A stretch of DNA of 64,000 nucleotides, from positions 1 to 64,000 of the forward strand of contig NZ_SISF01000031.1 of assembly GCF_004310285.1 (NCBI RefSeq), in the 5' to 3' direction. A program made the position numbers and the translations under genes. The notes under the pieces were generated by a model. The model searched no databases. It was given only the letters and a program-made list of their open reading frames with translations, and was not told the origin of the DNA. Shown here one piece after another: positions 26,850-34,890 of this stretch. This DNA comes from Agrobacterium cavarae. GTDB taxonomy: Bacteria > Pseudomonadota > Alphaproteobacteria > Rhizobiales > Rhizobiaceae. Position 1 is the first letter of the stretch. Every line of letters starts with the position of its first letter.

Positions 26850-27416
26850 ATGCACTCAAATCTGGCCAGAAAAACCTTAAGCATCGCAGCCAGATCCGTG
26901 GCAGCACTGCTTGTTTGCCTCTCTCTCGCCGGCCCTGCATGGGCCGCCTCTTCCGGCGAAAACGATACCCCTGCACGAAGATTGAAGGGTTGGAACATCG
27001 GTGAATGGAGGGAGACCGGCGGTTGCTATTTTGAGGCACCCTTTGAAGGAGCATTGTTTTTGCGCGTGGTAACCTACGTTCAGGCGGAGCAGTCGGGATA
27101 CATGTTTACGATCCACAGTAAAAACTGGACGTCAATCGAGAACCGTCAACACTATCCGATCATCGTCCAGCTCGGCGATCACAATCCTTGGGAATTCAAT
27201 GCAATAGCGAGCGTGGCCAAACCGATCTATATGCTCGGCTCTCTGACCCGCAGCGAGAAATTTATGGATCAGCTCAAGAACAGCGACGTTCTTCGCATTT
27301 CTTACAACAACAAGATCGTTGCAAGGCTTGAACTGAAAGGCGTCTCGGGTGCCATGGCGGACGTACTCGAGTGCCAGAAATACATGCAGCCGTCGCTACC
27401 AAAGAGCAGCCAGTGA
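26850..27416 (+). CDS. Exported paralog 2 of a five-gene array
   Basis: 188 residues from ATG 26850 (AAGG upstream). A signal peptide ends with GPAWAA near residue 28. Core motifs are diverged but aligned: LKGWNIGEWRETGGCYFEAP, SKNWTSIENRQHYPIIVQLG, FMDQLKNSDVLRISYNNKIV, LELKGVSGAMADVLECQKYM. It is the only copy without a DPFAK tail. Its stop overlaps the next start by one base (TGATG), so paralogs 2 and 3 are coupled. Function unknown. Confidence 0.78.
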   Translation: MHSNLARKTLSIAARSVAALLVCLSLAGPAWAASSGENDTPARRLKGWNIGEWRETGGCYFEAPFEGALFLRVVTYVQAEQSGYMFTIHSKNWTSIENRQHYPIIVQLGDHNPWEFNAIASVAKPIYMLGSLTRSEKFMDQLKNSDVLRISYNNKIVARLELKGVSGAMADVLECQKYMQPSLPKSSQ

Positions 27417-28120
27417 TGTTTGAACCGCGATGGCTGCAAGCGCCAATTCTACTCCGAGCCCTGCAAATGGCAACAATCGCCGCCCTTGCATTCCAACCCG
27501 TCACGGCGCGGGCGGAAGCAACCCTTTGGGGATTTGTCGGTCATTGGTCCGTTTACACTGACGCAGTCGACACCCTTGGATGCTACGCCGAACGGACCTA
27601 CAGGGATGCTACATTCCTGACCGTCGGCCTCTCCCGTCAGGCAGGAGATCACTACGTCTACCTCACTTTGGCAAACGCGAAATGGACGTTTCTTAAAGAG
27701 GACAAGGCCAACACGCTGCGCCTTAAGTTCGGTTCCAGTCCAACAATAAAGTTGAGCGCAAAGACGATCGTCGCAGGCGGGGTTCCGCAGATTTTGGCGA
27801 TTATCGATAGGCTCGATTTTCTCGACGAATTCCAGAAGCACGACACCTTGCGCATCAATCTGGACGGCTCGGATGTTGCAACGCTCAAGCTCGATCGCGC
27901 CACGGATGCGTTTTCCGAAGTGCGAGACTGCCAGACGATGATGACGGAAGGCACCAAAAGGTCGTTGGAAGCGGGTAGCGATCCTTTCGCCAAAACGCCA
28001 TTGGCCGAGCCACAAGATGATCCCTTTGCCAAGCCCTCATCCCAGACTTCGCCGGACGATCCTTTCGCCAAGCCGCCTGCATCAAGCGCATCTGACGACC
28101 CTTTCGCCAAAAAGCCATGA
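27416..28120 (+). CDS. Exported paralog 3 with a four-unit DPFAK tail
   Basis: 234 residues. The signal peptide is longer (cleavage near TARAEA). The core has LWGFVGHWSVYTD, GCYAERTY, LANAKWTFLKED, FLDEFQKHDTLRINLDGSDV and RDCQTMMTEG. The last 50 residues consist of four DPFAK units separated by Pro/Ser/Ala/Asp linkers, ending DPFAKKP. The repeat count is the highest in the array. The start overlaps the preceding stop by one base. Function unknown. The gap 28121-28333 after it shows no feature. Confidence 0.78.
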   Translation: MFEPRWLQAPILLRALQMATIAALAFQPVTARAEATLWGFVGHWSVYTDAVDTLGCYAERTYRDATFLTVGLSRQAGDHYVYLTLANAKWTFLKEDKANTLRLKFGSSPTIKLSAKTIVAGGVPQILAIIDRLDFLDEFQKHDTLRINLDGSDVATLKLDRATDAFSEVRDCQTMMTEGTKRSLEAGSDPFAKTPLAEPQDDPFAKPSSQTSPDDPFAKPPASSASDDPFAKKP

Positions 28121-28333
28121 AGCGGTAACCATCTGACGCGACGCCGATATTCGCGCAATCTGGTCAACACCCTCAGCCCGAAAGTATTGAGCTGACGGGT
28201 GAGATCATCCTCTGCGCAACCTATCGGACGCAAGACGCTTCCAAGGCAAAACCACTCGACAGGCATTTCGACTCATGCACAAATGCGCAAATCTCACCAC
28301 CTTGCCGATAGCCAAAATAAAGCAGGCCCTCAC

Positions 28334-28930
28334 ATGAAACAGGCAATCGCCGCCCTCCTCCTGGCCTGCATGCCTTTCGCCGCCGCCGCGCAGGACGCAT
28401 CAAAGGTAAAAGACCCGATCCTTTGGGGCGAATTTGGCACCTGGACGGTTCAGATGGAACCGGACCTTGGTCATGCTTGTGTCGTCGCATCCGAGTTTGA
28501 CACCGGTCATGTTCTGGTTTTTGGGCGCTATTTCAAACCGGGTAAGCCCGGATTTTTCATTTCCTTTCAGAACGAGAAATGGAAGTCATTGGTGCATAAA
28601 AAAGTGTACTCCGTCAGTGTCGGCTTTGATGAGAAAGAAACCTGGGACACAGAGAGCGGAGCCTACGTCCAGGGATCCACCCGTAGACTTGCGATGAAAA
28701 CAGTCGCGCGCGCTTTTTTTGATGAGTTCAAGTCCAGCAAGACCGTCAAGATGTTTTACGAGGGCAAGGAGATCGCTCGACTTTCCCTGAGCGGCGTCGA
28801 AAAGGCTGTAGAACAAATGGACGCCTGTCAGAAGACGACTGACGAACTCTTGAAAACCTCAAGAACAGAGTCCGACACATCCGATCCCTCCGCCAGGAAA
28901 CCGTCTTCACAAGATCCCTTTGAACCGTGA
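28334..28930 (+). CDS. Exported paralog 4 of a five-gene array
   Basis: 198 residues from ATG 28334. The signal peptide MKQAIAALLLACMPFAAAA is nearly the same as in paralog 1, as is the nucleotide sequence around it, which points to recent duplication. The core has WGEFGTWTVQMEP, ACVVA, NEKWKSL, FFDEFKSSKTVKMFYEGKEI and DACQKTTDELL. The tail has eroded units (DPSARKP and DPFEP). In-frame codons upstream are rejected because the signal peptide begins here. Function unknown. Confidence 0.8.
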   Translation: MKQAIAALLLACMPFAAAAQDASKVKDPILWGEFGTWTVQMEPDLGHACVVASEFDTGHVLVFGRYFKPGKPGFFISFQNEKWKSLVHKKVYSVSVGFDEKETWDTESGAYVQGSTRRLAMKTVARAFFDEFKSSKTVKMFYEGKEIARLSLSGVEKAVEQMDACQKTTDELLKTSRTESDTSDPSARKPSSQDPFEP

Positions 28931-29037
28931 TCAAGATAGCAGTAGCCTCCACGTGCAGTCGATGAACGCAATGGTCAAACAGAGCTCTCACAACCACATC
29001 CGGCAAAACAACCATCCAGCATGATCAGGCGAAAGAC

Positions 29038-29601
29038 ATGGACAGGCTCCTGAAACGCACCCTCCTCGCCGCATGCCTTCTCTATGTGCCATTCAGCCCC
29101 AATGCCGCTCCTGTTGAATGGGGAACCTTTGGTAACTGGTCGGTGGCCGTGGAGCCCGATCGGAATTTTGGCTGCTATGTGGCGCTTCGCTCCAAGGGCG
29201 ATACGATCCTGCATTTCGGCATGGATCTCGCAACGGAATTTCCAAGATTCTATCTTCTGTTGAGGAACGAGAAGTGGAAATCACTGGAAGACGAGAAGGT
29301 CTACCCGCTGCTCTTCACCTTCGATTCAAAGGTACCTTTGGAGGTGGACGCCATCGCATCGGTGAGCGAGACATCGCAAGACCTGAGCGTCGGGAAGATG
29401 GGCGGCAAATTCATGCTGGAGGCTCAAAAAAGCACTCAGTTGCGCGTGACCTATGCTGAAAAGGAAGTCGCAAACTTTCAGCTCGAGGGAGCAACCCAGG
29501 CGGTTTACGAAATGCGCGCCTGCCAGGACGAGACTGAAAAAATGCTCCGCAAAAGCGCCGAAGATGCAAAGCAGCAAGACCCCTTCGCCAAGACGCCTTG
29601 A
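29038..29601 (+). CDS. Exported paralog 5 of a five-gene array
   Basis: 187 residues. The signal peptide runs to about residue 21 (SPNAAP). The core has VEWGTFGNWSVAVEP, GCYVALRS, NEKWKSLEDEKVYPLLFTF, FMLEAQKSTQLRVTYAEKEVA and RACQDETEKML; the tail is one DPFAK unit (DPFAKTP). It ends 41 bases before the convergent gp14-like gene. An inverted repeat GGGCTT/AAGCCC lies in that gap but lacks a clear T-run. Function unknown. Confidence 0.8.
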   Translation: MDRLLKRTLLAACLLYVPFSPNAAPVEWGTFGNWSVAVEPDRNFGCYVALRSKGDTILHFGMDLATEFPRFYLLLRNEKWKSLEDEKVYPLLFTFDSKVPLEVDAIASVSETSQDLSVGKMGGKFMLEAQKSTQLRVTYAEKEVANFQLEGATQAVYEMRACQDETEKMLRKSAEDAKQQDPFAKTP

Positions 29602-29642
29602 CGGCTGAAGGGCTTCGAAAAGCCCCGACCAACAATGGGCGC

Positions 29643-30164
29643 TCATCCCGTCCCCGGTTTCGGCTTGAACAACGGACTATCGCCAAACGTCTTGCTCGCT
29701 CCGGTCAGCAGCGTGCCAATCGCTTTCAGGTTGCCGCCCTTGCGGGTGTTCTTGGCGTTTGCCCGCGCCAGGCTGGCCTCCGCCCGGCCATTGGCCGCCG
29801 CCACATCGAAGTCATAGGCCTCGTTTGCGGCGTTGCGGCGAATGGTCAGCGCGTCGATCTCGCCAAGCGTTGCAGTATCGACCAACAGATCCAGCGGAGA
29901 GCCGAAGGTCAGGTCCACACCATTGGCGGCCATCGCTGCCCTTTGCTGGCCGGTAATCTGCGCGGTCTCCTGGCGCTTCTTCTGCTCTTCCAGCTTGCCG
30001 CGGTCCAGCGCATCACGCGCCCGCCTCTCGGAAAGCCGCACATTCATGTCCGTGACTTTCGCGTTATATTCGGATGCGGCGGCACTTGCCTCCGCTTCCT
30101 GTTTTGCGCCGGCCGCACCAATCACGGTCGAGGCGGCGCCAAGGATCAGACCAAAATCACACAT
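29643..30164 (-). CDS. Internal virion protein, T7 gp14-like
   Basis: 173 residues. A hydrophobic N-terminus (LILGAASTVIGAAGA) is followed by an Ala/Glu-rich helix (KQEAEASAAASEYNAKVTDM) and SERRARDALDRGKLEEQKKR, then MAANGVDLTFGSPLDLLVDT. This is the common pattern of T7 gp14-type ejection proteins that form a channel in the outer membrane. It lies directly after the gp13-like gene, as in T7-type phages. Confidence 0.8.
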   Translation of the reverse strand: MCDFGLILGAASTVIGAAGAKQEAEASAAASEYNAKVTDMNVRLSERRARDALDRGKLEEQKKRQETAQITGQQRAAMAANGVDLTFGSPLDLLVDTATLGEIDALTIRRNAANEAYDFDVAAANGRAEASLARANAKNTRKGGNLKAIGTLLTGASKTFGDSPLFKPKPGTG

Positions 30165-30167
30165 GCC

Positions 30168-30626
30168 TCAAGCCTTCATCTCAAAAATACGAAAAGGGCG
30201 CTGCTCATAGCCAAAGGGCTGCGGGTCGGAAAGCGTGAAGCCCAGCCATTGCAGCCACCGTTTGGAAACCACATTCCGGTCATCGACGACATTCTGCAGC
30301 AGCGTGTAGCGCTGCCGCATCTCGGTCACCCAGTGGAGAGAGCCACGCAGAAAATCGCGCGCGTGCCGCTCCAGCGCATCGGTCCCCAGCAGCCACGGCG
30401 CACCGGTCCGGGTCAGAATATTCGTCGTGCCGCAGCCGAACATCAGCTCCGGCACATCGTCGAACAACACGGTATGGGCAAAGTCGGACAGCTCCAGCGA
30501 ATGCAACAGCGCAGAGGCCGGTCCGCGTCCCACGGCGGCGAACACCTCCTCGCGGTCGGCCTCACGCATCCGCGGCGCAATCACATCCACATGGTCGATG
30601 CTGGCCTCGATCACCCGAACCGTCAC
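30168..30626 (-). CDS. gp13-like internal virion protein (DUF2833, acetyltransferase fold)
   Basis: 152 residues with GMREADREEVFA-like start (RMREADREEVFAAVGRGP), LFDDVPELMFGCGTTN, and WLQWLGFTLSDPQPFGYEQR at the end, as in podovirus DUF2833 proteins. These have a GNAT-like fold but no proven activity. Its start overlaps the stop of the tail nozzle gene by four bases. Confidence 0.75.
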   Translation of the reverse strand: MTVRVIEASIDHVDVIAPRMREADREEVFAAVGRGPASALLHSLELSDFAHTVLFDDVPELMFGCGTTNILTRTGAPWLLGTDALERHARDFLRGSLHWVTEMRQRYTLLQNVVDDRNVVSKRWLQWLGFTLSDPQPFGYEQRPFRIFEMKA

Positions 30627-33238
30627 GCTGCCACCCTGAGATCCGGCATGATGGCCAGAACCGTCATCGGCAGCGGATCGAACTGCTTGATGATCATCGT
30701 CCCACCCTTCGTCCAGTCCGCCGTCGGCGTCAGTTCCACATCGCCGGTCGCAAGGCGGATCGCCTCGCTCCAGTTCTCGAACTCACGCTGCTTCAGCTCC
30801 ACCAGCGCATCCTCGGCAGGCCCGGCCCAGATACCGCGGGTCTTTTCCACCCTGAGCGTGATATTGGCGATCGCCTTGTTCCTCGCCTGCACTGTGCCGA
30901 GCTCGCCCACATTGCCGAGATCGACATCAAGCGTCCTCAGCTCCGCCTCATAAGGCAGGCCCACATGCACTTTTGAGGCGGCAATCGGCAGCGTCACCGT
31001 GCCATTCGTCACCACCAGATCGCGCACCACATTGCCATCCGCCAGCGCCACAAGCGTCTTGCCCTCCATGTGGTGAAGCCCGCGCATCGTCTTCGTCGGC
31101 GTGCCCTCATAGGAAAGCCCGCTATCGACGAAGAACGCATCTTCGGACACCGCAAAGAGGCGCGAATGCATTCGCTCGATGTAACGCTGCGACTTGCCAT
31201 CCACCGTCCGGCGAATGACGAAATAGACCGCGTCCTCGTCGCCCTCGGCCACCACATTCACCGCCTCGAACTGACCGTCCGTCTCATGCCGCGTCCACGC
31301 CCACACCTCATGCTCGCGCATATAGGTCAGGCTCACGCATTGCCCATTGTCCAGCACCACCCAGACGATCGAATAGGGCGACTGCGCAAAAGCCCAGGAC
31401 ACCACCTGCCGGCCTTCGAACAGATGGCGCGACATGATCGTCAGATCCTGGCCAGTGAAATTGTCGTTGGAAAATTCATAGGAATAGTCGCGAATAACCC
31501 CGCCCCGCGCCAGCGCAAACAGCATCACGTCGCCCACCGCAATGGGCTGCAACCAGGATGAGCCACGGTTGCTCTGCTTCTTCACCACCATATTGGTCGG
31601 CGTCATAATCTCTTCACCGCTACCGGCCACATTGAACTCGTTGGCCGTGGTGAAGACCGCCATGCCGCGAGACTCGCTGATGGCGCGGATCTGGTTCTTC
31701 TCCTTGGAGCGGATGCGCAAGGTGATGGCGTCGCTTGCCTTCACCGGCGAGGCCGCGCCGAAATTCTCATAATTGGCGGATTGCCCGAGCCAAAGCCCCG
31801 CCGGCACATTCGCCGTGCCGCCCATGGCAAGCCGCTGCTCGTAGAAATTCACGCAGGCCGGATAATTGCCGGCACTGTCAAACGGGTTGTATCCCTCCTG
31901 CGGGCCGCTCGCCAGATCCGGCGTGATATTCTCGTCGGTGAAGCTCGTCGTCTCGGTCTTGCCCACATAGCCATAGCGGCCATTGTCCAGCCGGTAGACC
32001 ACATAGCTTCCTGCCCCAGGCGTCGCTGTCCAGAACAGCGCATTGCGGTTGCCGCGATAGACCATGTCGTTGCGCAGCGTCGCAGGCTCGGAGGGCAGGC
32101 TTTCTTCGCCCGTCTCATCGGAGATGGCCGCCACCACATATTTCATCTCCTTGCCGTAAACGATCGCCCCCGTCACGCCCGTCGGCACCGGCGGCGCGCC
32201 AGCGGCAGAGCTTGCTGGAGGCTGTTTTCCACTGCCGCTATTTTCCGTCTGGCCGAATTCGGCTTCGAGAACCGGCGTCTCCGCCAGCAAGCCGTCGCCG
32301 CTGTCGGTGCGGTACACCCTGTAGAGGCTGGCACCGGTCGCGGCGTTCCACGTCAGCCGGATGCGCCGGCCATCCTCGTTCTCATACTGCACGTTGACCG
32401 TCACCGTGGCAGAGGGCGCGCTCTCTGCCCCCGAGGCGCTGACCGACGTGATCCGATAGGACACGTTTGCGGTTGCCCCACCTTTCCTCTTGAACACCGC
32501 ATTGCCAGTCACCCCCGTCGGCTTGGCAATCTGCGGCACAAAGGTCAGCGGCGAAAACAGCCAGTTGGCGTCGCCAAGCCTGGAAAGCTTCATCGGCGGA
32601 TGTGCCTGATGCGTCAGATACATCACATCATTTTCCTGGGCAAAGACCACGCGCCGCAACTCGTCCGCCGTATAGGGCGAGGCAATCTCGTAGACGCGCC
32701 GCGCCGTACCGCCACCCGCATAGGCCGGCATGCCAAGCGTGGAGAGAGCCACACCCAGCAGGTCCTCCAACTGATACGTATTGGCCGTCACATTGCGGAT
32801 AATGAAATTGCGATTGTTCAGCTCACTCATGCCGGCAACGCCGGACAGGAACACCTCGTCGCCATTCGCAAAGCCATGCGCTGCGGACGTCACCACGCCA
32901 TTTGCGGCAACGGAGATACCAGTGATCGCCTTTGCCGTTTCCAGCACCGGGCTCCCGGCGCGATAGACGCGCATCTTCAGATGGGAGAATTCCAGATTAT
33001 AGGTCTGGTCCGTCTCCGCATCGAAAATGAAGGGGAGCAGAATGGCAAAGCCCGAACCCCGCGTCCGGCCAATGAATTCAAGACCGCTGCGGTTGGAAGC
33101 ACCGCCATGCGGATGAATGAAAATGTTCTTCGCCACCTTGAGACCGGACCGATATTTATCCACATCGACCCGGGCCCACAGCGCCGGGCTCAACTCGCCG
33201 GAGGTAAAGGCCGGCTGCATCATGCGCAAAATCGCCAT
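30623..33238 (-). CDS. Tail tube/nozzle protein (T7 gp12-like)
   Basis: 871 residues. The N-terminus FTSGELSPALWARVDVDKYR and NIFIHPHGGASNRSGLEFIG is diagnostic of the podovirus tail stabilisation/nozzle family. Fibronectin-like repeats around residues 230-330 and a FCCH-like segment near 120-170 (ANGVVTSAAHGFANGDEVFL) are also usual. It forms the distal tail tube through which DNA passes. It begins four bases after the adaptor gene stop. Confidence 0.88.
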   Translation of the reverse strand: MAILRMMQPAFTSGELSPALWARVDVDKYRSGLKVAKNIFIHPHGGASNRSGLEFIGRTRGSGFAILLPFIFDAETDQTYNLEFSHLKMRVYRAGSPVLETAKAITGISVAANGVVTSAAHGFANGDEVFLSGVAGMSELNNRNFIIRNVTANTYQLEDLLGVALSTLGMPAYAGGGTARRVYEIASPYTADELRRVVFAQENDVMYLTHQAHPPMKLSRLGDANWLFSPLTFVPQIAKPTGVTGNAVFKRKGGATANVSYRITSVSASGAESAPSATVTVNVQYENEDGRRIRLTWNAATGASLYRVYRTDSGDGLLAETPVLEAEFGQTENSGSGKQPPASSAAGAPPVPTGVTGAIVYGKEMKYVVAAISDETGEESLPSEPATLRNDMVYRGNRNALFWTATPGAGSYVVYRLDNGRYGYVGKTETTSFTDENITPDLASGPQEGYNPFDSAGNYPACVNFYEQRLAMGGTANVPAGLWLGQSANYENFGAASPVKASDAITLRIRSKEKNQIRAISESRGMAVFTTANEFNVAGSGEEIMTPTNMVVKKQSNRGSSWLQPIAVGDVMLFALARGGVIRDYSYEFSNDNFTGQDLTIMSRHLFEGRQVVSWAFAQSPYSIVWVVLDNGQCVSLTYMREHEVWAWTRHETDGQFEAVNVVAEGDEDAVYFVIRRTVDGKSQRYIERMHSRLFAVSEDAFFVDSGLSYEGTPTKTMRGLHHMEGKTLVALADGNVVRDLVVTNGTVTLPIAASKVHVGLPYEAELRTLDVDLGNVGELGTVQARNKAIANITLRVEKTRGIWAGPAEDALVELKQREFENWSEAIRLATGDVELTPTADWTKGGTMIIKQFDPLPMTVLAIMPDLRVAA

Positions 33239-33242
33239 CGCC

Positions 33243-33824
33243 TCAACCCCGTGCCGTCATCAGCGTGGAACTGTCGGTCCAGCTCGATCGATTTTCATCC
33301 GCATCCGCCTCCTTCGCCGCCTCGAAAGACGAGGCCGCAATCTGGTAGGCATCCTTGCGGGTGGACTGGTCGGAGGTCAGCGGAATGGCGATCTTGGCCG
33401 ACAGCGCCCAGCTCAACGCCTCTTCGAAAAGCGGCGGATAGCGCGCCGGATCGTCGAACTGCCGCACGAATTCCAGCTTCGCCGGAGACTGATCGCAAAA
33501 GATCAGCCCTTCGGTGGCATGATAGGCCACATCGTCTGCATCGCCAGGCAGCAGCACCGCTGGTACGATGCGCAGCGGCTTCAAACAATTCTGCGGTCGC
33601 GCATAGGCGTGGCGCCAGCGCTCGGGGCGCGGATTGGCAACCTCCGCCAGATCGACCATGGTCTTGGCAAATTCCCATTCATAGGATTGCAGCAACCGGT
33701 CGCGCGTCAGCGCATAGTGGAGCTTGCAGGTGCGCGCCTCGGTCGATGGCTCGTCTATGTCGGAAATGGTCTTCTTGCCGATATTGGACAGCGCAATGTT
33801 GCAGATGCTGGTAACGGATGACAT
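33243..33824 (-). CDS. Tail tubular/adaptor protein (T7 gp11-like)
   Basis: 193 residues from ATG 33824 (MSSVTSICNIALSNIGKKTI). The motif SICNIALSNIG followed by CKLHYALTRDRLLQSYEWEFA is characteristic of tail tubular protein A. It sits between portal and nozzle in the virion. GGAG precedes the start, right after a terminator. Confidence 0.88.
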   Translation of the reverse strand: MSSVTSICNIALSNIGKKTISDIDEPSTEARTCKLHYALTRDRLLQSYEWEFAKTMVDLAEVANPRPERWRHAYARPQNCLKPLRIVPAVLLPGDADDVAYHATEGLIFCDQSPAKLEFVRQFDDPARYPPLFEEALSWALSAKIAIPLTSDQSTRKDAYQIAASSFEAAKEADADENRSSWTDSSTLMTARG

Positions 33825-33837
33825 TCGCTTCTCCAAA

Positions 33838-33870
33838 ATAGAAAACCCGGCTCTGGATTGAGCCGGGTTC
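33838..33870 (-). terminator. Terminator after the head genes
   Basis: Minus-strand AACCCGGCTC pairs perfectly with GAGCCGGGTT (loop AATCCA), followed by TTCTATTTT. It ends the head transcript and lies about 14 bases before the adaptor start. Confidence 0.85.
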
Positions 33871-33895
33871 AGGATGCGGTATGCAGCATTCACTT

Positions 33896-33927
33896 TGGGT
33901 CATCCTCGGGCTTGACCCGAGGACCCA
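33896..33927. repeat. Rhizobial palindromic element (CCTCGGG-type)
   Basis: CCTCGGG-CTTGA-CCCGAGG with flanking GGGTC/GACCC-like arms. The same core occurs at 40915, 49696 and, varied, at 43592. It resembles the RIME-type mosaic repeats of rhizobial genomes and lies inside the prophage. Confidence 0.7.
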
Positions 33928-33978
33928 TCTTTCAATGGGCTTATGGAGGCAGGCCAGTCCTTCAACTGACCGCAAACA

Positions 33979-34428
33979 TCACCCCTGGCTCACCTTGTCC
34001 TCAAGTGCGGCAATAATCTCCGCCTTGGTCGAAGGCGTCGCCTCGCCCAGAAGCTTGCGCGCCGCCGCCTTGAAGGTCATGAACTCGACGCCCGGATCGC
34101 CCGCCATCTTCACCACATCCGCCGCGGTCTTCTCGGCAGAAGCAACCGGCGCATTGCGCGTCAGCCGCTCAATTTCGGCGTCTTTCTGCGCAATCTCGGC
34201 CCGAAGCGCCTCGATCTCGGCATTGTCGACATGGGCGGTGCCGATTCCCTGGCGATGATCCTCCGCCCGCTTGCGCGCCGCCGTCTGCAGCGCCAGCGCC
34301 TCTTCCGGCGAAATCTCGCTCATCCAGAAGGGCGAGAAATGCGCCTCTGTGGCAATCTCGAAAACCTCGCCCTCTTCGCGAAAATGCCCGTAGACACCGG
34401 CCCGGGTCGCCATCACGGTCTTAGTCAT
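33979..34428 (-). CDS. Head-region phage protein of unknown role
   Basis: 149 residues from ATG 34428. The N-terminus ATRAGVYGHFREEGEVFEI and SPFWMSEISPEEALALQ are followed by a helical coiled-coil region (NAEIEALRAEIAQKDAEIER) and a C-terminal helical domain (VEFMTFKAAARKLLGEATPS). It overlaps the cement gene by 8 bases. It is probably a minor head protein; family not recognised. Confidence 0.6.
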   Translation of the reverse strand: MTKTVMATRAGVYGHFREEGEVFEIATEAHFSPFWMSEISPEEALALQTAARKRAEDHRQGIGTAHVDNAEIEALRAEIAQKDAEIERLTRNAPVASAEKTAADVVKMAGDPGVEFMTFKAAARKLLGEATPSTKAEIIAALEDKVSQG

Positions 34429-34864
34429 AATTATTGTCCTCCGAGGCGGCCACCACACCGGCGGTGATCTTGCCCGCCGTCAGCGGACCGGTCGCAACCG
34501 TATAGGCAAGACGGGCAAAGCGCTCGTCGGCGCCGCGCGGAAAGAACTCCAGCGGAAAAACATAGCCCGCTACAAGCAAGGCCTTGGGGATCGCGCCGGA
34601 GGTCCAGGCCACGCGGGGCGAGGAGAACGCCTCATTGTCGTCGGTCTGCAGATCGACGGTCAGCGTCGCCGCACCGGCGGCAAGCGCCGTCTCCACCATC
34701 TGCAGGCGAAGATCGACTTTCTTGCCGCGGCCTAGATCCTTGCGGATCGCAGCAGCTGCACCCACGGGTTTGCCCGATGCGCCGAAGTCGATGACATTGG
34801 TGGATACGGTCGAAGCGGTGATCGCCTGCGCATCCGAGAAGAGATTCTGTGCGTCAAAAATCAT
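34421..34864 (-). CDS. Capsid cement/decoration protein (Bbp16-like)
   Basis: 147 residues starting MIFDAQNLFSDAQAITA, the typical beginning of Bordetella phage Bbp16-like cement proteins, with VIDFGASGKPVGAA and beta-rich downstream sequence. Such proteins sit on the outside of the capsid at lattice gaps. It is located directly downstream of the major capsid gene, as in BPP-1. Confidence 0.78.
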   Translation of the reverse strand: MIFDAQNLFSDAQAITASTVSTNVIDFGASGKPVGAAAAIRKDLGRGKKVDLRLQMVETALAAGAATLTVDLQTDDNEAFSSPRVAWTSGAIPKALLVAGYVFPLEFFPRGADERFARLAYTVATGPLTAGKITAGVVAASEDNNYD

Positions 34865-34890
34865 GGAGTGTCACCTGTTCCAGACCGTCC

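Noticed and set aside
29598..30953. A 451-codon plus-strand frame in the ejection region
   Set aside because: It overlaps the gp14-like, gp13-like and nozzle genes on the other strand, and its sequence is of random basic composition.
31781..33821. Long plus-strand frames opposite the tail nozzle and adaptor
   Set aside because: The minus-strand proteins carry family signatures; the plus-strand products are Arg/His/Pro-rich shadows.
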